DNA of 64,000 nt from assembly GCF_001894865.1 (NCBI RefSeq), contig NZ_BCXA01000038.1, forward strand, positions 1 to 64,000. Direction: 5' to 3'. Numbering within the stretch: the stretch's first letter is position 1; every line of letters starts with the position of its first letter. A program made the position numbers and the translations under genes. Of the stretch, positions 50,341 to 59,574 are shown in pieces. The notes beneath the pieces are model-generated. The model was not told the origin of the DNA and ran no database searches. It was given only the letters and a program-made list of their open reading frames with translations. Source of the stretch: Rhodococcus maanshanensis NBRC 100610 (GTDB taxonomy: Bacteria; Actinomycetota; Actinomycetes; Mycobacteriales; Mycobacteriaceae).

Positions 50341-51327
50341 ATGGTCAGATCCGTCGCGGTGATTGCCTTTCCCGATATCAGCCCGTTCCATCTCTCGGTA
50401 CCCTCGCTCGTTTTCGGGCACACGGAGTCCCCCGACACCGCGCCGCGCTATCGGGTCACCATCTGCGCCGAGGATCCGGGCATCCTGCCCACCAACGCCG
50501 GCTACGACATCGCGGTCCGGCGTTCCCTCGACGCGCTGGTCGAGGCGGACACGGTGGTGATCCCGAGCTGGGTGCCTGACAGAAGGCCGTCGGACGCGGT
50601 GCTCGAGGCGATCCGGCGGGCACACGGACGCGGGGCGCGCATCGTCGGACTGTGCCTGGGCGCCTTCCCGATTGCCGATTCCGGGATCGTCGACGGGCGG
50701 GAGGCGGCGACCCACTGGCATGCAGCGGAGACCCTGGCGCGTCGGCATCCGCAGGTGACGGTCCGGTCGGACGTGCTGTGGTCGGATCTCGGCGACGTGG
50801 TGACCTCTGCCGGTACGGCCGCGGCGCTCGACTGCTGCCTGCACCTGGTCCGATCGGACCACGGTGTCTCCGCCGCCACCGCGCTCGCCCGCCGACTGGT
50901 CCTGGCTCCGCATCGCAGCGGCACCCAGGCGCAGTTCATCCCGGTCCCCGTGCGCGAACAGGACGGTGAGGACGAGATCGAGCGGGCGATGGCGTGGGCC
51001 CGGTTGAACCTGTCCGAGCCCGTCGACCTCGATCACTGGTCGCGCGTGGTGCTGATGAGCAGGCGCACCTTCACCCGGCGGTTCCGCGAGCGCACCGGGT
51101 CGAGCCCGCAGCAGTGGTTACTCCTGCAGCGGCTGGATCGGGCGCGCCTGCTGCTGGAAACGACCGAGCTCGGTGTCGACGCGGTGGCCGTCGAGTCGGG
51201 CTTCGGATCGACGGCCTCGCTCCGGCTGCATTTCGGGCGCACGTTCGGAATCAGCCCGTCGGCGCATCGCGCCCTGTTCTCGGCCGGGAGCTCGGAGCAA
51301 TCCACTGCCGACCGGTCACGCGTGTAG
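50341..51327 (+). CDS. GlxA-type AraC regulator with DJ-1/PfpI-like N-domain
   Basis: 328 residues. Residues 1-190 form a DJ-1/PfpI-like sensor domain (GLCLGAFPIADSGI is the nucleophile elbow and retains a Cys). The C-terminal 100 residues are two AraC helix-turn-helices (MSRRTFTRRFRERTGSSPQQWLL, AVESGFGSTASLRLHFGRTFGISP). TAAGAT (50329-50334) ends 6 bases before the ATG, so a leaderless start is likely. Divergent from the MBL-hydrolase gene, which is the likely target. The family controls genes for varied metabolic responses. Confidence 0.9.
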   Translation: MVRSVAVIAFPDISPFHLSVPSLVFGHTESPDTAPRYRVTICAEDPGILPTNAGYDIAVRRSLDALVEADTVVIPSWVPDRRPSDAVLEAIRRAHGRGARIVGLCLGAFPIADSGIVDGREAATHWHAAETLARRHPQVTVRSDVLWSDLGDVVTSAGTAAALDCCLHLVRSDHGVSAATALARRLVLAPHRSGTQAQFIPVPVREQDGEDEIERAMAWARLNLSEPVDLDHWSRVVLMSRRTFTRRFRERTGSSPQQWLLLQRLDRARLLLETTELGVDAVAVESGFGSTASLRLHFGRTFGISPSAHRALFSAGSSEQSTADRSRV

Positions 51328-51386
51328 CGTTCCGGGTATCCCGCTCCGACACCCGGGGCGATGGGTCGGAGGTCAAGGGGACGACG

Positions 51387-52397
51387 GTGGACCGGGCGCG
51401 AGAACGACGGCCGACCAGCGCAGACGTCGCGCGTCACTCCGGTGTGTCGAGGGCCACGGTCTCCTACGTGCTCAACGGTCGAGACGATCACCCGATCAGT
51501 GAGCAGACCAAGCGGCGCGTGCTGGCGAGCGTCGACGCCCTCGGGTACACACCGAACCTCGCGGCGAGCGCCCTGCGCGCCGGCCGCAGCAACATCGTGC
51601 TGATGCCGATGCCTGACATCCCGCTCGGCTTCGCGGTCGACGCGATCCTGCAGGGGCTCGATCGCGGCCTGTCCGAGCGGGGGCTCCGCTTTCTCCTGCA
51701 CGGCGACCGTGGTTCGAGCGGCGTGACAGGGGCTCGTGCGTGGGCGCAGCTCCGCCCGGCCGCGGTCTTCACCGACACCGTGCGGTGCGACGCGGAGGCG
51801 GCGGCGCTGCTGCGGAGGGCCGGGGTTCGGGCCGTGCTCCTCGCCGGACCCGAGGTGGTCCCGTACGCGCCGACGGCGCGGTTCCAATTCGATTCGCTGG
51901 CCGACTGCGCGGCAAGGTATCTCGCGGGCAGTCGCGGCCATCGACGACTCGCGTGCCTGGTACCGGGCGGCGAGCTCGCCGATCTCGGCGAGCGCCGGTT
52001 CGGGGTGTTCGTGTCGGCGGCAACGCAGGAGGGGGCCTCCGTCGAACGGGTCGACTGTGCCCTCTCGATCGACACCCTGCTTCCCGTCGTCTCGGCATGG
52101 CGTGATCCGGACCGGCGCCCGGACGCGGTGTACGCCTACGACGACGAGTTCGCGTTGGTGCTGATCCAGGCCCTGCGGGAGGCGGGGCTGGAGGTGCCGC
52201 GCGACATCGCCGTCGTCGGGTCCGACAACCTGCCGCTCGGCGCGATTCTGCGGCCGCACCTGACGACGACCTGTGTCGACCTGCAGGCGATCGCGTCGGG
52301 CCTGGCGGAGTCGATTTCCCGTCTGGTCGACGGGCGACCCTTCGAACCGCTCGGCGATCTATTCGCCCCGCGGGTGCTGGTTCGGCAATCGGCCTGA
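51387..52397 (+). CDS. LacI family regulator
   Basis: 336 residues. The HTH (ADVARHSGVSRATVSYVLNGRDDHPISEQTKRRVLASVDALGYTPNLAASALRAGRSN) includes the LacI hinge. The periplasmic-binding sensor domain follows. The GTG at 51387 has AAGGGG 6 bases upstream. No sugar-metabolism gene is adjacent; the next gene is a SnoaL-like protein on the other strand, so the target is unknown. Family knowledge: usually a carbohydrate or nucleoside repressor. Confidence 0.92.
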   Translation: MDRARERRPTSADVARHSGVSRATVSYVLNGRDDHPISEQTKRRVLASVDALGYTPNLAASALRAGRSNIVLMPMPDIPLGFAVDAILQGLDRGLSERGLRFLLHGDRGSSGVTGARAWAQLRPAAVFTDTVRCDAEAAALLRRAGVRAVLLAGPEVVPYAPTARFQFDSLADCAARYLAGSRGHRRLACLVPGGELADLGERRFGVFVSAATQEGASVERVDCALSIDTLLPVVSAWRDPDRRPDAVYAYDDEFALVLIQALREAGLEVPRDIAVVGSDNLPLGAILRPHLTTTCVDLQAIASGLAESISRLVDGRPFEPLGDLFAPRVLVRQSA

Positions 52398-52446
52398 CCG
52401 GGCCCGCGTCGGTGTGCATGGCGCCGGCCGCGTTACCGGTCCGGGG

Positions 52447-52914
52447 TCACCGCGGGGTGATGACGGCGCGGTCCCCAGATTCCGCACGGACGGCGATGAC
52501 CCGGCTGGTCAACGCCCATCCGGCATCGGTCCGGGCCCACGAATCGGTGTAGTCGCCGAGGCACTCGTAGACCGCGCCCTCGTTCGCGCCCGCGCCGACG
52601 TGGAACGCGCGGAAGTACGACCGGGTTCGGGCCGCGTCTCCGTCCAGCTGCACCTGCACGTTGCCCATGAGGTGCTGGGTCGCGCCGCACACGTCGAGGT
52701 GGGCCCGGACCACGGCGAGCACCGCGTCGACGCCCTCGACGAAATACGCGCGGGCGTCCTCGGTCATCGCCGACCGGAGTCCGGGCCAGTCCTTCGCGTC
52801 GAGTCGGGCCTGGAACCTGTACAGGCTGTCGACCACCGCCAGGTGGTCTTGTAGCTGCCCGAGATCGGCAGGCGGAGTCGAGCGGAACGTCGGATCTGGC
52901 TCATCGGTTCGCAC
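52447..52914 (-). CDS. SnoaL-like / NTF2-fold protein
   Basis: 155 residues from GTG 52914, with AGGGAAGGG about 11 bases upstream. SLYRFQARLDAKDWPGLRSAMTEDARAYFVEGVDAVLAVVRAHLDVCGATQHLMGNVQVQLDGD is the standard SnoaL_4/bile-acid-dehydratase-like pattern, including the DxWPGLRS region and a His-rich THLMGN motif. Such proteins serve as small dehydratases or isomerases of polycyclic substrates. Longer starts to 53076 are not supported. Its promoter region faces that of the OYE gene. Confidence 0.83.
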   Translation of the reverse strand: MRTDEPDPTFRSTPPADLGQLQDHLAVVDSLYRFQARLDAKDWPGLRSAMTEDARAYFVEGVDAVLAVVRAHLDVCGATQHLMGNVQVQLDGDAARTRSYFRAFHVGAGANEGAVYECLGDYTDSWARTDAGWALTSRVIAVRAESGDRAVITPR

Positions 52915-53161
52915 GGTCGCGGCGCCCTTCCCTGCTCGATCGGTCAGGTTTCCCCTGGCCCAGTGGGTGACACGTGTAACAATGCATGCGCCTGCCGCCC
53001 GGCGCAGCAGGATTTCCCGCTGAGTGAGACGCGTCACACCGGGGTCGGTTGTCCGGCCGCAGTCTTGTGCACGCACCGGACCTCGGCGGCCGCCTCAGCC
53101 GTCAGTACCGCGGTCCCGCCATGGCTCCGGTCGCATTCACCCGAACACTGGAGGATCACCC

Positions 53162-54337
53162 ATGACCCACCCCGATGTCCTGGCGCCGGCGAAGCTGGGC
53201 CCGCTGACGCTGCGCAACCGGATCATCAAGTCCGCGACCTTCGAGGGCAAGACGCCGAACGCTCTCGTGACCGACGAGCTGATCGAGTTCCACCGTCGCC
53301 CGGCTGCGGGCGGGGTGGGCATGTCTACCGTCGCGTACTGCGCGGTGGCGCCGGAGGGCCGCACCGAGCGCGGGCAGTTGTGGATGCGACCGGAGGCGCT
53401 GCCGGGGTTGCGGCGGCTGACCGACGCCATTCATGCCGAGGGGGCGGCGGCGTCGGCGCAGTTGGGGCACGCCGGTCCGGTCGCGAACGAGAAGTCGACG
53501 GGACTGCCTGCGTTGGCGCCGTCGCGCTCGTTCAATCCGTTGAGCATGAGGATGATCCGGTCCGCGTCGAAGGACGACATCGAGCGGATCACCGAGGCGC
53601 ACGGGACGGCGGCGCAGCTGGCCGTCGATTCCGGTTTCGATGCGGTGGAGATCCATTTCGGGCACAACTATTTCGCGAGTTCGTTCCTGAGCCCGAAGCT
53701 CAACAAGCGCAAGGACTCCTTCGGCGGTTCGCTGGAGAACCGGGCGCGGGTGGTGCTGGACACCGCGCGCGCGGTGCGGGCGGCGGTCGGGGACAAGATC
53801 GCGATCCTGGCGAAGCTGAACATGGATGACGGTGTGCCGGGCGGCTTCTGGATCGATGAGGCGATCCAGGTGGCGCAGTGGTTGGAGGCGGACGGCAGTG
53901 TCGATGCGTTGGAGCTGACGATGGGCAGTTCGCTGCTCAATCCGATGTATCTGTTCAAGGGCGACGCCCCGGTGCGGGAGTTCGCTGCGGCGATGCCGCA
54001 GCCGGTGCGGCTCGGGGTGCAGCTGGTGGGCAAGCAGATGCTGCACGCCTATCCGTACCGGGATCTGTTCATGCTCGAGCAGGCGAGGCAGATCCGGGCG
54101 GCGGTGACGTTGCCGCTGGTGTTGCTGGGCGGGGTGACCGATCGGGCCGGGATGGACATCGCGATGGCGGAGGGTTTCGAGTTCGTCGCGATGGCCCGGG
54201 CGTTGCTGCGCGAGCCCGATCTGGTCAACCGCATCGCCGAGGACGCTCGGACGAAGTCGCTGTGCATCCACTGCAACAAGTGCATGCCGACGATCTTCTC
54301 CGGCGCACGCTGCGTGCTCGTCGAACGCGCCGGATAG
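53162..54337 (+). CDS. NADH:flavin oxidoreductase (Old Yellow Enzyme-like)
   Basis: 391 residues. FMN-barrel motifs: LGPLTLRNRIIKSATFEGKT, HAGP, EIHFGHNYFASSFLSPKLNKRKDSFGGSLENRARVV, and LLGGVTDRAG. The C-terminal 22 residues contain a cysteine-rich segment, CIHCNKCMPTIFSGARC, similar in place to the 4Fe-4S motif of 2,4-dienoyl-CoA-reductase-type enzymes, but the protein ends there, with no second reductase domain. GGAGG lies 8 bases before the ATG. Single gene, divergent from the SnoaL-like gene. Reduces an activated C=C; substrate unknown. Confidence 0.9.
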   Translation: MTHPDVLAPAKLGPLTLRNRIIKSATFEGKTPNALVTDELIEFHRRPAAGGVGMSTVAYCAVAPEGRTERGQLWMRPEALPGLRRLTDAIHAEGAAASAQLGHAGPVANEKSTGLPALAPSRSFNPLSMRMIRSASKDDIERITEAHGTAAQLAVDSGFDAVEIHFGHNYFASSFLSPKLNKRKDSFGGSLENRARVVLDTARAVRAAVGDKIAILAKLNMDDGVPGGFWIDEAIQVAQWLEADGSVDALELTMGSSLLNPMYLFKGDAPVREFAAAMPQPVRLGVQLVGKQMLHAYPYRDLFMLEQARQIRAAVTLPLVLLGGVTDRAGMDIAMAEGFEFVAMARALLREPDLVNRIAEDARTKSLCIHCNKCMPTIFSGARCVLVERAG

Positions 54338-54355
54338 TCGAGGCCGGGCCGGGGA

Positions 54356-55654
54356 TCAGATCGTTTCCTCCGTTGCCCCTGGAAGGACTGCCGGGCGCCG
54401 TTGTATCCAGGCAATGGCGATCCCGGCGACTACCACGGTGCACAGCGTGGCTCCCGTTGTCGTCCACTGCCCGGCAGTGGATGACAACGCGGTGTGCGAC
54501 GAGGTGAGCGGCGTGTATGCGGTCCACCCGAACTGGGCGACGAGTGGCACGGTGATCGCCGTGGGTGCGGCCAAGGCGATCGTGGTGGCGGGCGCCTCCG
54601 TCGAGGGCAGGCACGCCGCGATGGTGTACGCGGCAGCCAACGGCAGGAGCAGCACGACCGCGCCGATGCGCAGATTGTCCCAGGGTGGTTCGTCGAAGGC
54701 GGCCGATGCCGCGACGACCGCGAGGGCGGCGATGCCGAGGAGAGGTCGGGGCCATCGTCGACCTGCCATCACACCCAGCGCAACCATCGCAGCCGGTATC
54801 ACCAGCGCGAACCACGACCCGCCGGACCAAGCGTCATTCCCGGAAGCTGTGGCGATGAATGCCAGAGCGGCGAGTAACACCATCCCTTGACGGCGAGGGA
54901 GCCACACCGCACCGGCGACGAATAGCGGGATCATCGTGAGCCCCAGCATCCACTGACCCTGGCCCAGCGCGTCGGAATCCATCGTGTGGGTCGCGCGGAC
55001 GAGGGACCATTCGAGCAGTAGGCCGACCACCGGTACCGCGACTCCGACAGCAAGTAGGCGGGAGCGCCCGTTCTGTTCTGACCTTTCGGCCGGCCCGAAG
55101 TCGTCACGACGTATCGCTATCAGCAGCGCAATCGCAGTCGATGCCAGCAGGATCAGCATGAACATGTCGGGTGGCGACGCCGGGAGGTCGTCGGTGGGGA
55201 AGTAATCGGCGTACCGGCGGGGAGGTGCCGACTGGTACTCGCCGATCGGGTCGGCGAGGACGATGCCGCCGAGCGCGCCTGCGGCCAAGGCTGTTTGGAG
55301 CGTGAGGCGCTCGCGTGTGTTGCACAGGCCGGCGAGCGACCCCAACAGTGCGCCTGCGGCGAGGGAGCGGGGGTAGAGCTCCCACGGAGCCGAGTCGGTA
55401 AACGACACGACCGCCAGCAGCACGAGCCCCAGGGCGGCGATCGATGCCAAGGTGAGGCGACGCCGGACGAGAACGACGGTGACGGCTGCGGTGATCGCGC
55501 CAAGCGTTGCGCCTGCGGCGGTGCTGTGGAGCAGGACATCCACCCGGCTGCTGTCTGTGACGATGGCGAAGTTCTCGGCCATCGGCGAGGCCAAGGCGAG
55601 GGTGGCAGCGAAGCCGCCCAGCACCAGGAGTATGACGGCAACCGTTCGGTTCAT
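54356..55654 (-). CDS. polytopic membrane protein
   Basis: 432 residues with about 12 hydrophobic segments, starting MNRTVAVILLVLGGFAATLALA. No transporter signature is recognised. The loop SAPPRRYADYFPTDDLPASPPD is polar and may be extracellular. The longer frame reaching 56272 overlaps the FHA-ABC gene and is not used. The start sits near GAGGG, and the gene is divergent from the FHA-ABC gene with about 200 bases between. Function unknown. Confidence 0.75.
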   Translation of the reverse strand: MNRTVAVILLVLGGFAATLALASPMAENFAIVTDSSRVDVLLHSTAAGATLGAITAAVTVVLVRRRLTLASIAALGLVLLAVVSFTDSAPWELYPRSLAAGALLGSLAGLCNTRERLTLQTALAAGALGGIVLADPIGEYQSAPPRRYADYFPTDDLPASPPDMFMLILLASTAIALLIAIRRDDFGPAERSEQNGRSRLLAVGVAVPVVGLLLEWSLVRATHTMDSDALGQGQWMLGLTMIPLFVAGAVWLPRRQGMVLLAALAFIATASGNDAWSGGSWFALVIPAAMVALGVMAGRRWPRPLLGIAALAVVAASAAFDEPPWDNLRIGAVVLLLPLAAAYTIAACLPSTEAPATTIALAAPTAITVPLVAQFGWTAYTPLTSSHTALSSTAGQWTTTGATLCTVVVAGIAIAWIQRRPAVLPGATEETI

Positions 55655-55861
55655 GCCCTCAGCATCGCTCACGATTGCGAGGGCGGGGTGGTCGGCGGGC
55701 CCTCGGAGGCACGATCTACGCAGGTTGAAGCGCGCCTCGACTGCCCACGACAGCGTCCAACGGGCCCACCGGACACCGAGGAGGGGTCGACACTCTGGCC
55801 GTGCATTGCGACGATGGAGGGGTCGACGCTCTACACCCGATGCTGATCGGAGGCCGTGGCG

Positions 55862-58189
55862 ATGGACGACCGGACGAACGAAGAGCACCCGAGGGTTGTG
55901 GTCGAGACCGGACACGGCCGCACGAGCTACGGCGCGGGCACAGCCGTACGCATCGGCAGGGATCCGCAATTGGAGATCACGATCGTCGATCCGCTGGTGT
56001 CGCGCGAGCATGCGCGGCTCCGGTGGGACGAGGGATGGCAGCTCGTCGACAGCGGCAGCAAGAACGGGCTCTACGTCGACGGCAAGCGCCGAGAAACGGT
56101 CCCCGTCACGAGCGACGTCCGCGTCCGCCTGGGTGACGCGGTGGAGGGACCCGTCGTGCGGATCTCGATCGAAGATCCCGAGGCGACGCGACTGGATGTG
56201 GGCGGTCGATGGGACGAGTCGACGATCGAGGTGGGGGCCTCGACCGCCCCGCCCCCGCCCCCGGCACCGCATGATGCGGTCCCGGCGGGATCCCTCACGG
56301 TGGGACGGTCGCCCGACAGCGACATCGTTGTCCGGGACGTGCTGGCCTCACGCCATCACGCCATCGTCCACAACTTGCCGTCCGGCCTCGAGATCGACGA
56401 CCTGGGGAGCGTCAACGGAACGTTCGTCAACTGCGCCCGGGTGTCGCGCGCGCAGCTGACCGACGGCGACGTCGTCACGATCGGCAACACCGATTTCAGC
56501 GTGCAGGAAGGCCGACTCGTTTCACGGCGGGCGATGACGCCGACCGCGGGCGGTCTGCGTGTGGACGGCGTCGGACTCACCATCGAAGGCGGGCGGCGGC
56601 TGCTCGAGGACGTCACTTTCGCCGCCCAACCGGGGAGTCTCACCGCGGTGATCGGCCCCTCCGGCGCGGGAAAGACCACCGTCGCCAAGATCATCTCCGG
56701 TTCGGAAGGACCCACGGAAGGCGTGGTCGAGTTCGAGGGCCGCAGCGTGCACGTCGATTACCAGGTACTGCGTTCTCGCATCGGGATGGTTCCCCAGGAC
56801 GACGTAGTGCACCGGCAGCTGACCATCAGGCAGGCGCTCGGTTATGCCGCTGAACTGAGGCTTCCGCCGGACACGAGCCGGGCCGACCGCGAGGAGGTGA
56901 TCGCGACGGTGCTCGACGAACTGCAGCTGACCGAACACGCCGGCACCAGGGTCGACCGCCTGTCCGGCGGACAGCGCAAACGTGCATCCGTCGCGCTGGA
57001 GTTGCTGACGGGTCCATCACTACTCATCCTCGACGAACCGACCTCGGGTCTCGACCCTGCACTCGACCGGCAGATCATGGAGACTCTGCGCCGCCTCGCC
57101 GATTCGGGCCGCGTCGTCGTCATCGTCACGCATTCGCTGTCGTATCTCGAGATGTGCGATCAGGTTCTGCTCCTCGCCCCGGGCGGCAAGACCGCCTACG
57201 TCGGCCCGCCGGACCGGGTGGGGGCCGCGCTCGGCAGCACCGACTGGGCCGATATCTTCGCCCGCGTCGCATCCGACCCCGACGGGGTGTTCGCCGAGTA
57301 TCGCGCCACCCGACCGGTGGTGGAGGCGCCGCCACCGACCCCGCCCGGGCCGCTCGGCTCTCCCGCGCACACGTCGGGGCGCAAGCAGTTGAGCACCGTC
57401 GCCCGGCGCCAGCTTCGGCTGATCCGCGCCGACCGCGGCTACCTGATCTTCCTGTCGCTGCTGCCCTTCGTGCTCGGCGGCTTGGCCCTGCTGGTGCCGG
57501 GCGACACCGGTTTCGGGCCTTCTGGTGCCGACGTATCCGGCGAACTCACCCAGATCCTGGTGGTGCTGATTCTCGGCGCCGCCTTCATGGGCTGCTCGCT
57601 GACCATCCGCGACCTTGTCGGAGAGCGCATGGTCTATCAGCGCGAACGTGCCGCCGGGCTGATGCCGTCCGCCTACCTGACGGCGAAGATCGTCGTGTTC
57701 TGCGCCGCCGGGATCGTGCAGTCGGTGATCATGGTGCTGATCGTCTTCGCGGGCAAGGGTTTGCCCGGTCGCGGCAGCGTGCTCTCCTCCGGCTCCGTCG
57801 AACTGATCGTGGACATCGCAGCCACCACCTGCTGCTGTGTGCTGGTCGGATTGGCGCTGTCGTCGGTGGCGCGCTCGAACGAGCAGGTACTGCCGATGCT
57901 GGTGGTCACGATCATGGCGCAGCTGGTGATGTGCGGAGGGTTGATCACGATCACCGGACGCGCCGTGCTCGAACAGTTCGCGTGGCTCTTCCCGTCGCGC
58001 TGGGGGTTCGCGGCCGCGGCCTCGACGGTGGACCTGGTCACGAATTCCACCGGCACCGAGCCGGACACGCTGTGGCAGCACACCGCATCGTGGTGGCTGC
58101 TCAGCATCGCCATGCTGGTGCTCATCAGTTGCGTGCTCGCGGTCTTCACCTACAGCCGGCTCCGGCTGCGTCGTCCGCGCCGGGGCTGA
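55862..58189 (+). CDS. FHA-domain ABC transporter (Rv1747-like)
   Basis: 775 residues. Order: first FHA domain (about 20-95; IGRD, SREHARL, SKNGLYVDG), second FHA (about 135-215; VGRSPDSD, SRHHAIV, SVNGTFVN), ABC ATPase (GPSGAGKTT, LSGGQRKR, LLILDEPTSG), linker, then six TM segments of the ABCG type (LSLLPFVLGGLALLVPG onwards). This is the architecture of M. tuberculosis Rv1747, an exporter regulated by Ser/Thr-kinase phosphorylation through its FHA domains. ATG 55862 has GGAGG 8 bases upstream, better placed than the GTG at 55856. No kinase gene is adjacent. Its 3' end overlaps the convergent HEAT-like gene by 44 bases. Confidence 0.93.
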   Translation: MDDRTNEEHPRVVVETGHGRTSYGAGTAVRIGRDPQLEITIVDPLVSREHARLRWDEGWQLVDSGSKNGLYVDGKRRETVPVTSDVRVRLGDAVEGPVVRISIEDPEATRLDVGGRWDESTIEVGASTAPPPPPAPHDAVPAGSLTVGRSPDSDIVVRDVLASRHHAIVHNLPSGLEIDDLGSVNGTFVNCARVSRAQLTDGDVVTIGNTDFSVQEGRLVSRRAMTPTAGGLRVDGVGLTIEGGRRLLEDVTFAAQPGSLTAVIGPSGAGKTTVAKIISGSEGPTEGVVEFEGRSVHVDYQVLRSRIGMVPQDDVVHRQLTIRQALGYAAELRLPPDTSRADREEVIATVLDELQLTEHAGTRVDRLSGGQRKRASVALELLTGPSLLILDEPTSGLDPALDRQIMETLRRLADSGRVVVIVTHSLSYLEMCDQVLLLAPGGKTAYVGPPDRVGAALGSTDWADIFARVASDPDGVFAEYRATRPVVEAPPPTPPGPLGSPAHTSGRKQLSTVARRQLRLIRADRGYLIFLSLLPFVLGGLALLVPGDTGFGPSGADVSGELTQILVVLILGAAFMGCSLTIRDLVGERMVYQRERAAGLMPSAYLTAKIVVFCAAGIVQSVIMVLIVFAGKGLPGRGSVLSSGSVELIVDIAATTCCCVLVGLALSSVARSNEQVLPMLVVTIMAQLVMCGGLITITGRAVLEQFAWLFPSRWGFAAAASTVDLVTNSTGTEPDTLWQHTASWWLLSIAMLVLISCVLAVFTYSRLRLRRPRRG

Positions 58190-59429
58190 CCGCCCAACGA
58201 CGGGCCACTGCGATGGCATCGCGGACGAGGGTCTCCGGGTCCGTCGCCAGCCGGTGCAGCTCGGCGTCGTACCGCTCGCGCTGGTCCTGGGCCAGTGGCA
58301 GGTCCGCGAGCACGAACACGGCGTGCCGCCGGACCCCCGCCCACGGCGAGGCAAGTCCCGCGAACGCAGCCTCGGCCTCGTCCGTGTCGATGGTGCAGTA
58401 CCCGCTGCCGGGAGCCAGTCGATCGCACACCGCGCCGTGTAGCGCTGGATATTCGGCCAGAGCCGCCTCCAGCGGGCCGTAATCCAACGGCTCGTGGACG
58501 CCGACGTCACGGAAGGAGGTGTACGGCGCGGTGAGCCCGCGGACGGCGACCTCCGTGGGCAGCCGATCGAGCCGAGCCGTCACCAGGTCCATCCGGCCGA
58601 GGCGGGAGAGCGCGGCCGCGGCCCAGGCTCGATCGGGTTCCCCCAGCCGACGGTTGTCCACGATCGCGTCCAGCTCGGCGATCACTTCCGTTGTGGGGGT
58701 GCCGAGTTCGCCGAGAAGCTTCGCCCATGGCCACGTCTCCCGCGCGGCGGGCAGGTGCCCCAGGATCGCGGGCACCGTTTCTGGCCCCAGCTCACGGAGC
58801 CAGGCGCGGGCGCGTTCGGCACCAGGAGGCGCAGGGGTGGGGGAGTCGGCGATCGCGATCAACTCGATCACCCTCTGCTCGGGCGGCAGCACGGTCAGCC
58901 GGTCGATCGCCCGCTGCTCCTCGTCGAGTTCGGGGAAGTGCCTGCGCACCTGGGTCCTGGTCAGGCTCAGCGGAATCAGCTCCCATGCCTTGTCCATGGC
59001 CACCGCGACGAATTCTCGGTCGACGACACCCTCGTCGACCAGCGTCCGACGCGCCGCCTTGCAGGCCCTGGCGACCGCGCGCTCGAACCGGTCGTGGACG
59101 GCATGCCAGCGCTTGCCGCCGTCGGCCGTCGCGGCCGCCTCGACCCGCCCGGCCCAGCCGTCCTCCGCTTCGCCCGGGTCGAGCTGCCACGGCCAGTCGG
59201 CCGGGCTCCACCGAAGCGCGTCGGCGTCGTGGCGGTCGGTCGCGACCGACGCGAGGGACTCCTCGCTGGCGACCCCGATCGTCGGCCACGCGATCACGCC
59301 GCCGGCCTCGGCATAGAACTCGTGCACGGCGGCACCGTAGATCCGGTCGTCGGCGTGCTCCACGCGCATCCGGCGCACGAACGCGACGATCTGATCCCGC
59401 ACGGCCGCTTCCACATTCGCCCAGTCCAC
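58146..59429 (-). CDS. DUF4303-like plus HEAT-repeat protein
   Basis: 427 residues from the GTG at 59429 (longer starts are possible up to 59525). The N-terminal 190 residues are DUF4303-like, with the VRRMRVEHADDRIYGAAVHEFYAEAGGVIAWPTIGVASEESL block; the C-terminal half has HEAT-like helical repeats (ERARAWLRELGPETVPAILGHLP; LGEPDRAWAAAALSRLGRMDLVTARL; WAGVRRHAVFVLADLPL). Proteins of this kind are seen as immunity or stress proteins in polymorphic-toxin systems, but no toxin gene is adjacent. The last 44 bases overlap the convergent FHA-ABC gene. Confidence 0.75.
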   Translation of the reverse strand: MDWANVEAAVRDQIVAFVRRMRVEHADDRIYGAAVHEFYAEAGGVIAWPTIGVASEESLASVATDRHDADALRWSPADWPWQLDPGEAEDGWAGRVEAAATADGGKRWHAVHDRFERAVARACKAARRTLVDEGVVDREFVAVAMDKAWELIPLSLTRTQVRRHFPELDEEQRAIDRLTVLPPEQRVIELIAIADSPTPAPPGAERARAWLRELGPETVPAILGHLPAARETWPWAKLLGELGTPTTEVIAELDAIVDNRRLGEPDRAWAAAALSRLGRMDLVTARLDRLPTEVAVRGLTAPYTSFRDVGVHEPLDYGPLEAALAEYPALHGAVCDRLAPGSGYCTIDTDEAEAAFAGLASPWAGVRRHAVFVLADLPLAQDQRERYDAELHRLATDPETLVRDAIAVARRWAVSPGADDAAGAGCR

Positions 59430-59574
59430 CCGTCCGAGCGTAGGAGAGGCCACCGACGCCTCGGATGTGCCCCCGTCGTGCCGGTGGTGGCTCGGCGAGT
59501 GCGGAACCGGGTGAACGGACGCCACGCAGGCCCGGCGGTTTCCGCGCTGACGCGGGACCGCCGGGCCTGCGGGC

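Noticed and set aside
52968-52981. ACACGTGT-centred repeat upstream of the SnoaL-like gene
   Set aside because: Only an eight-base palindrome with unmatched flanks; could occur by chance.
55655-56272. N-terminal extension of the polytopic membrane protein
   Set aside because: It runs antisense into the FHA-ABC gene and is not membrane-like; the Met at 55654 opens the first membrane helix.
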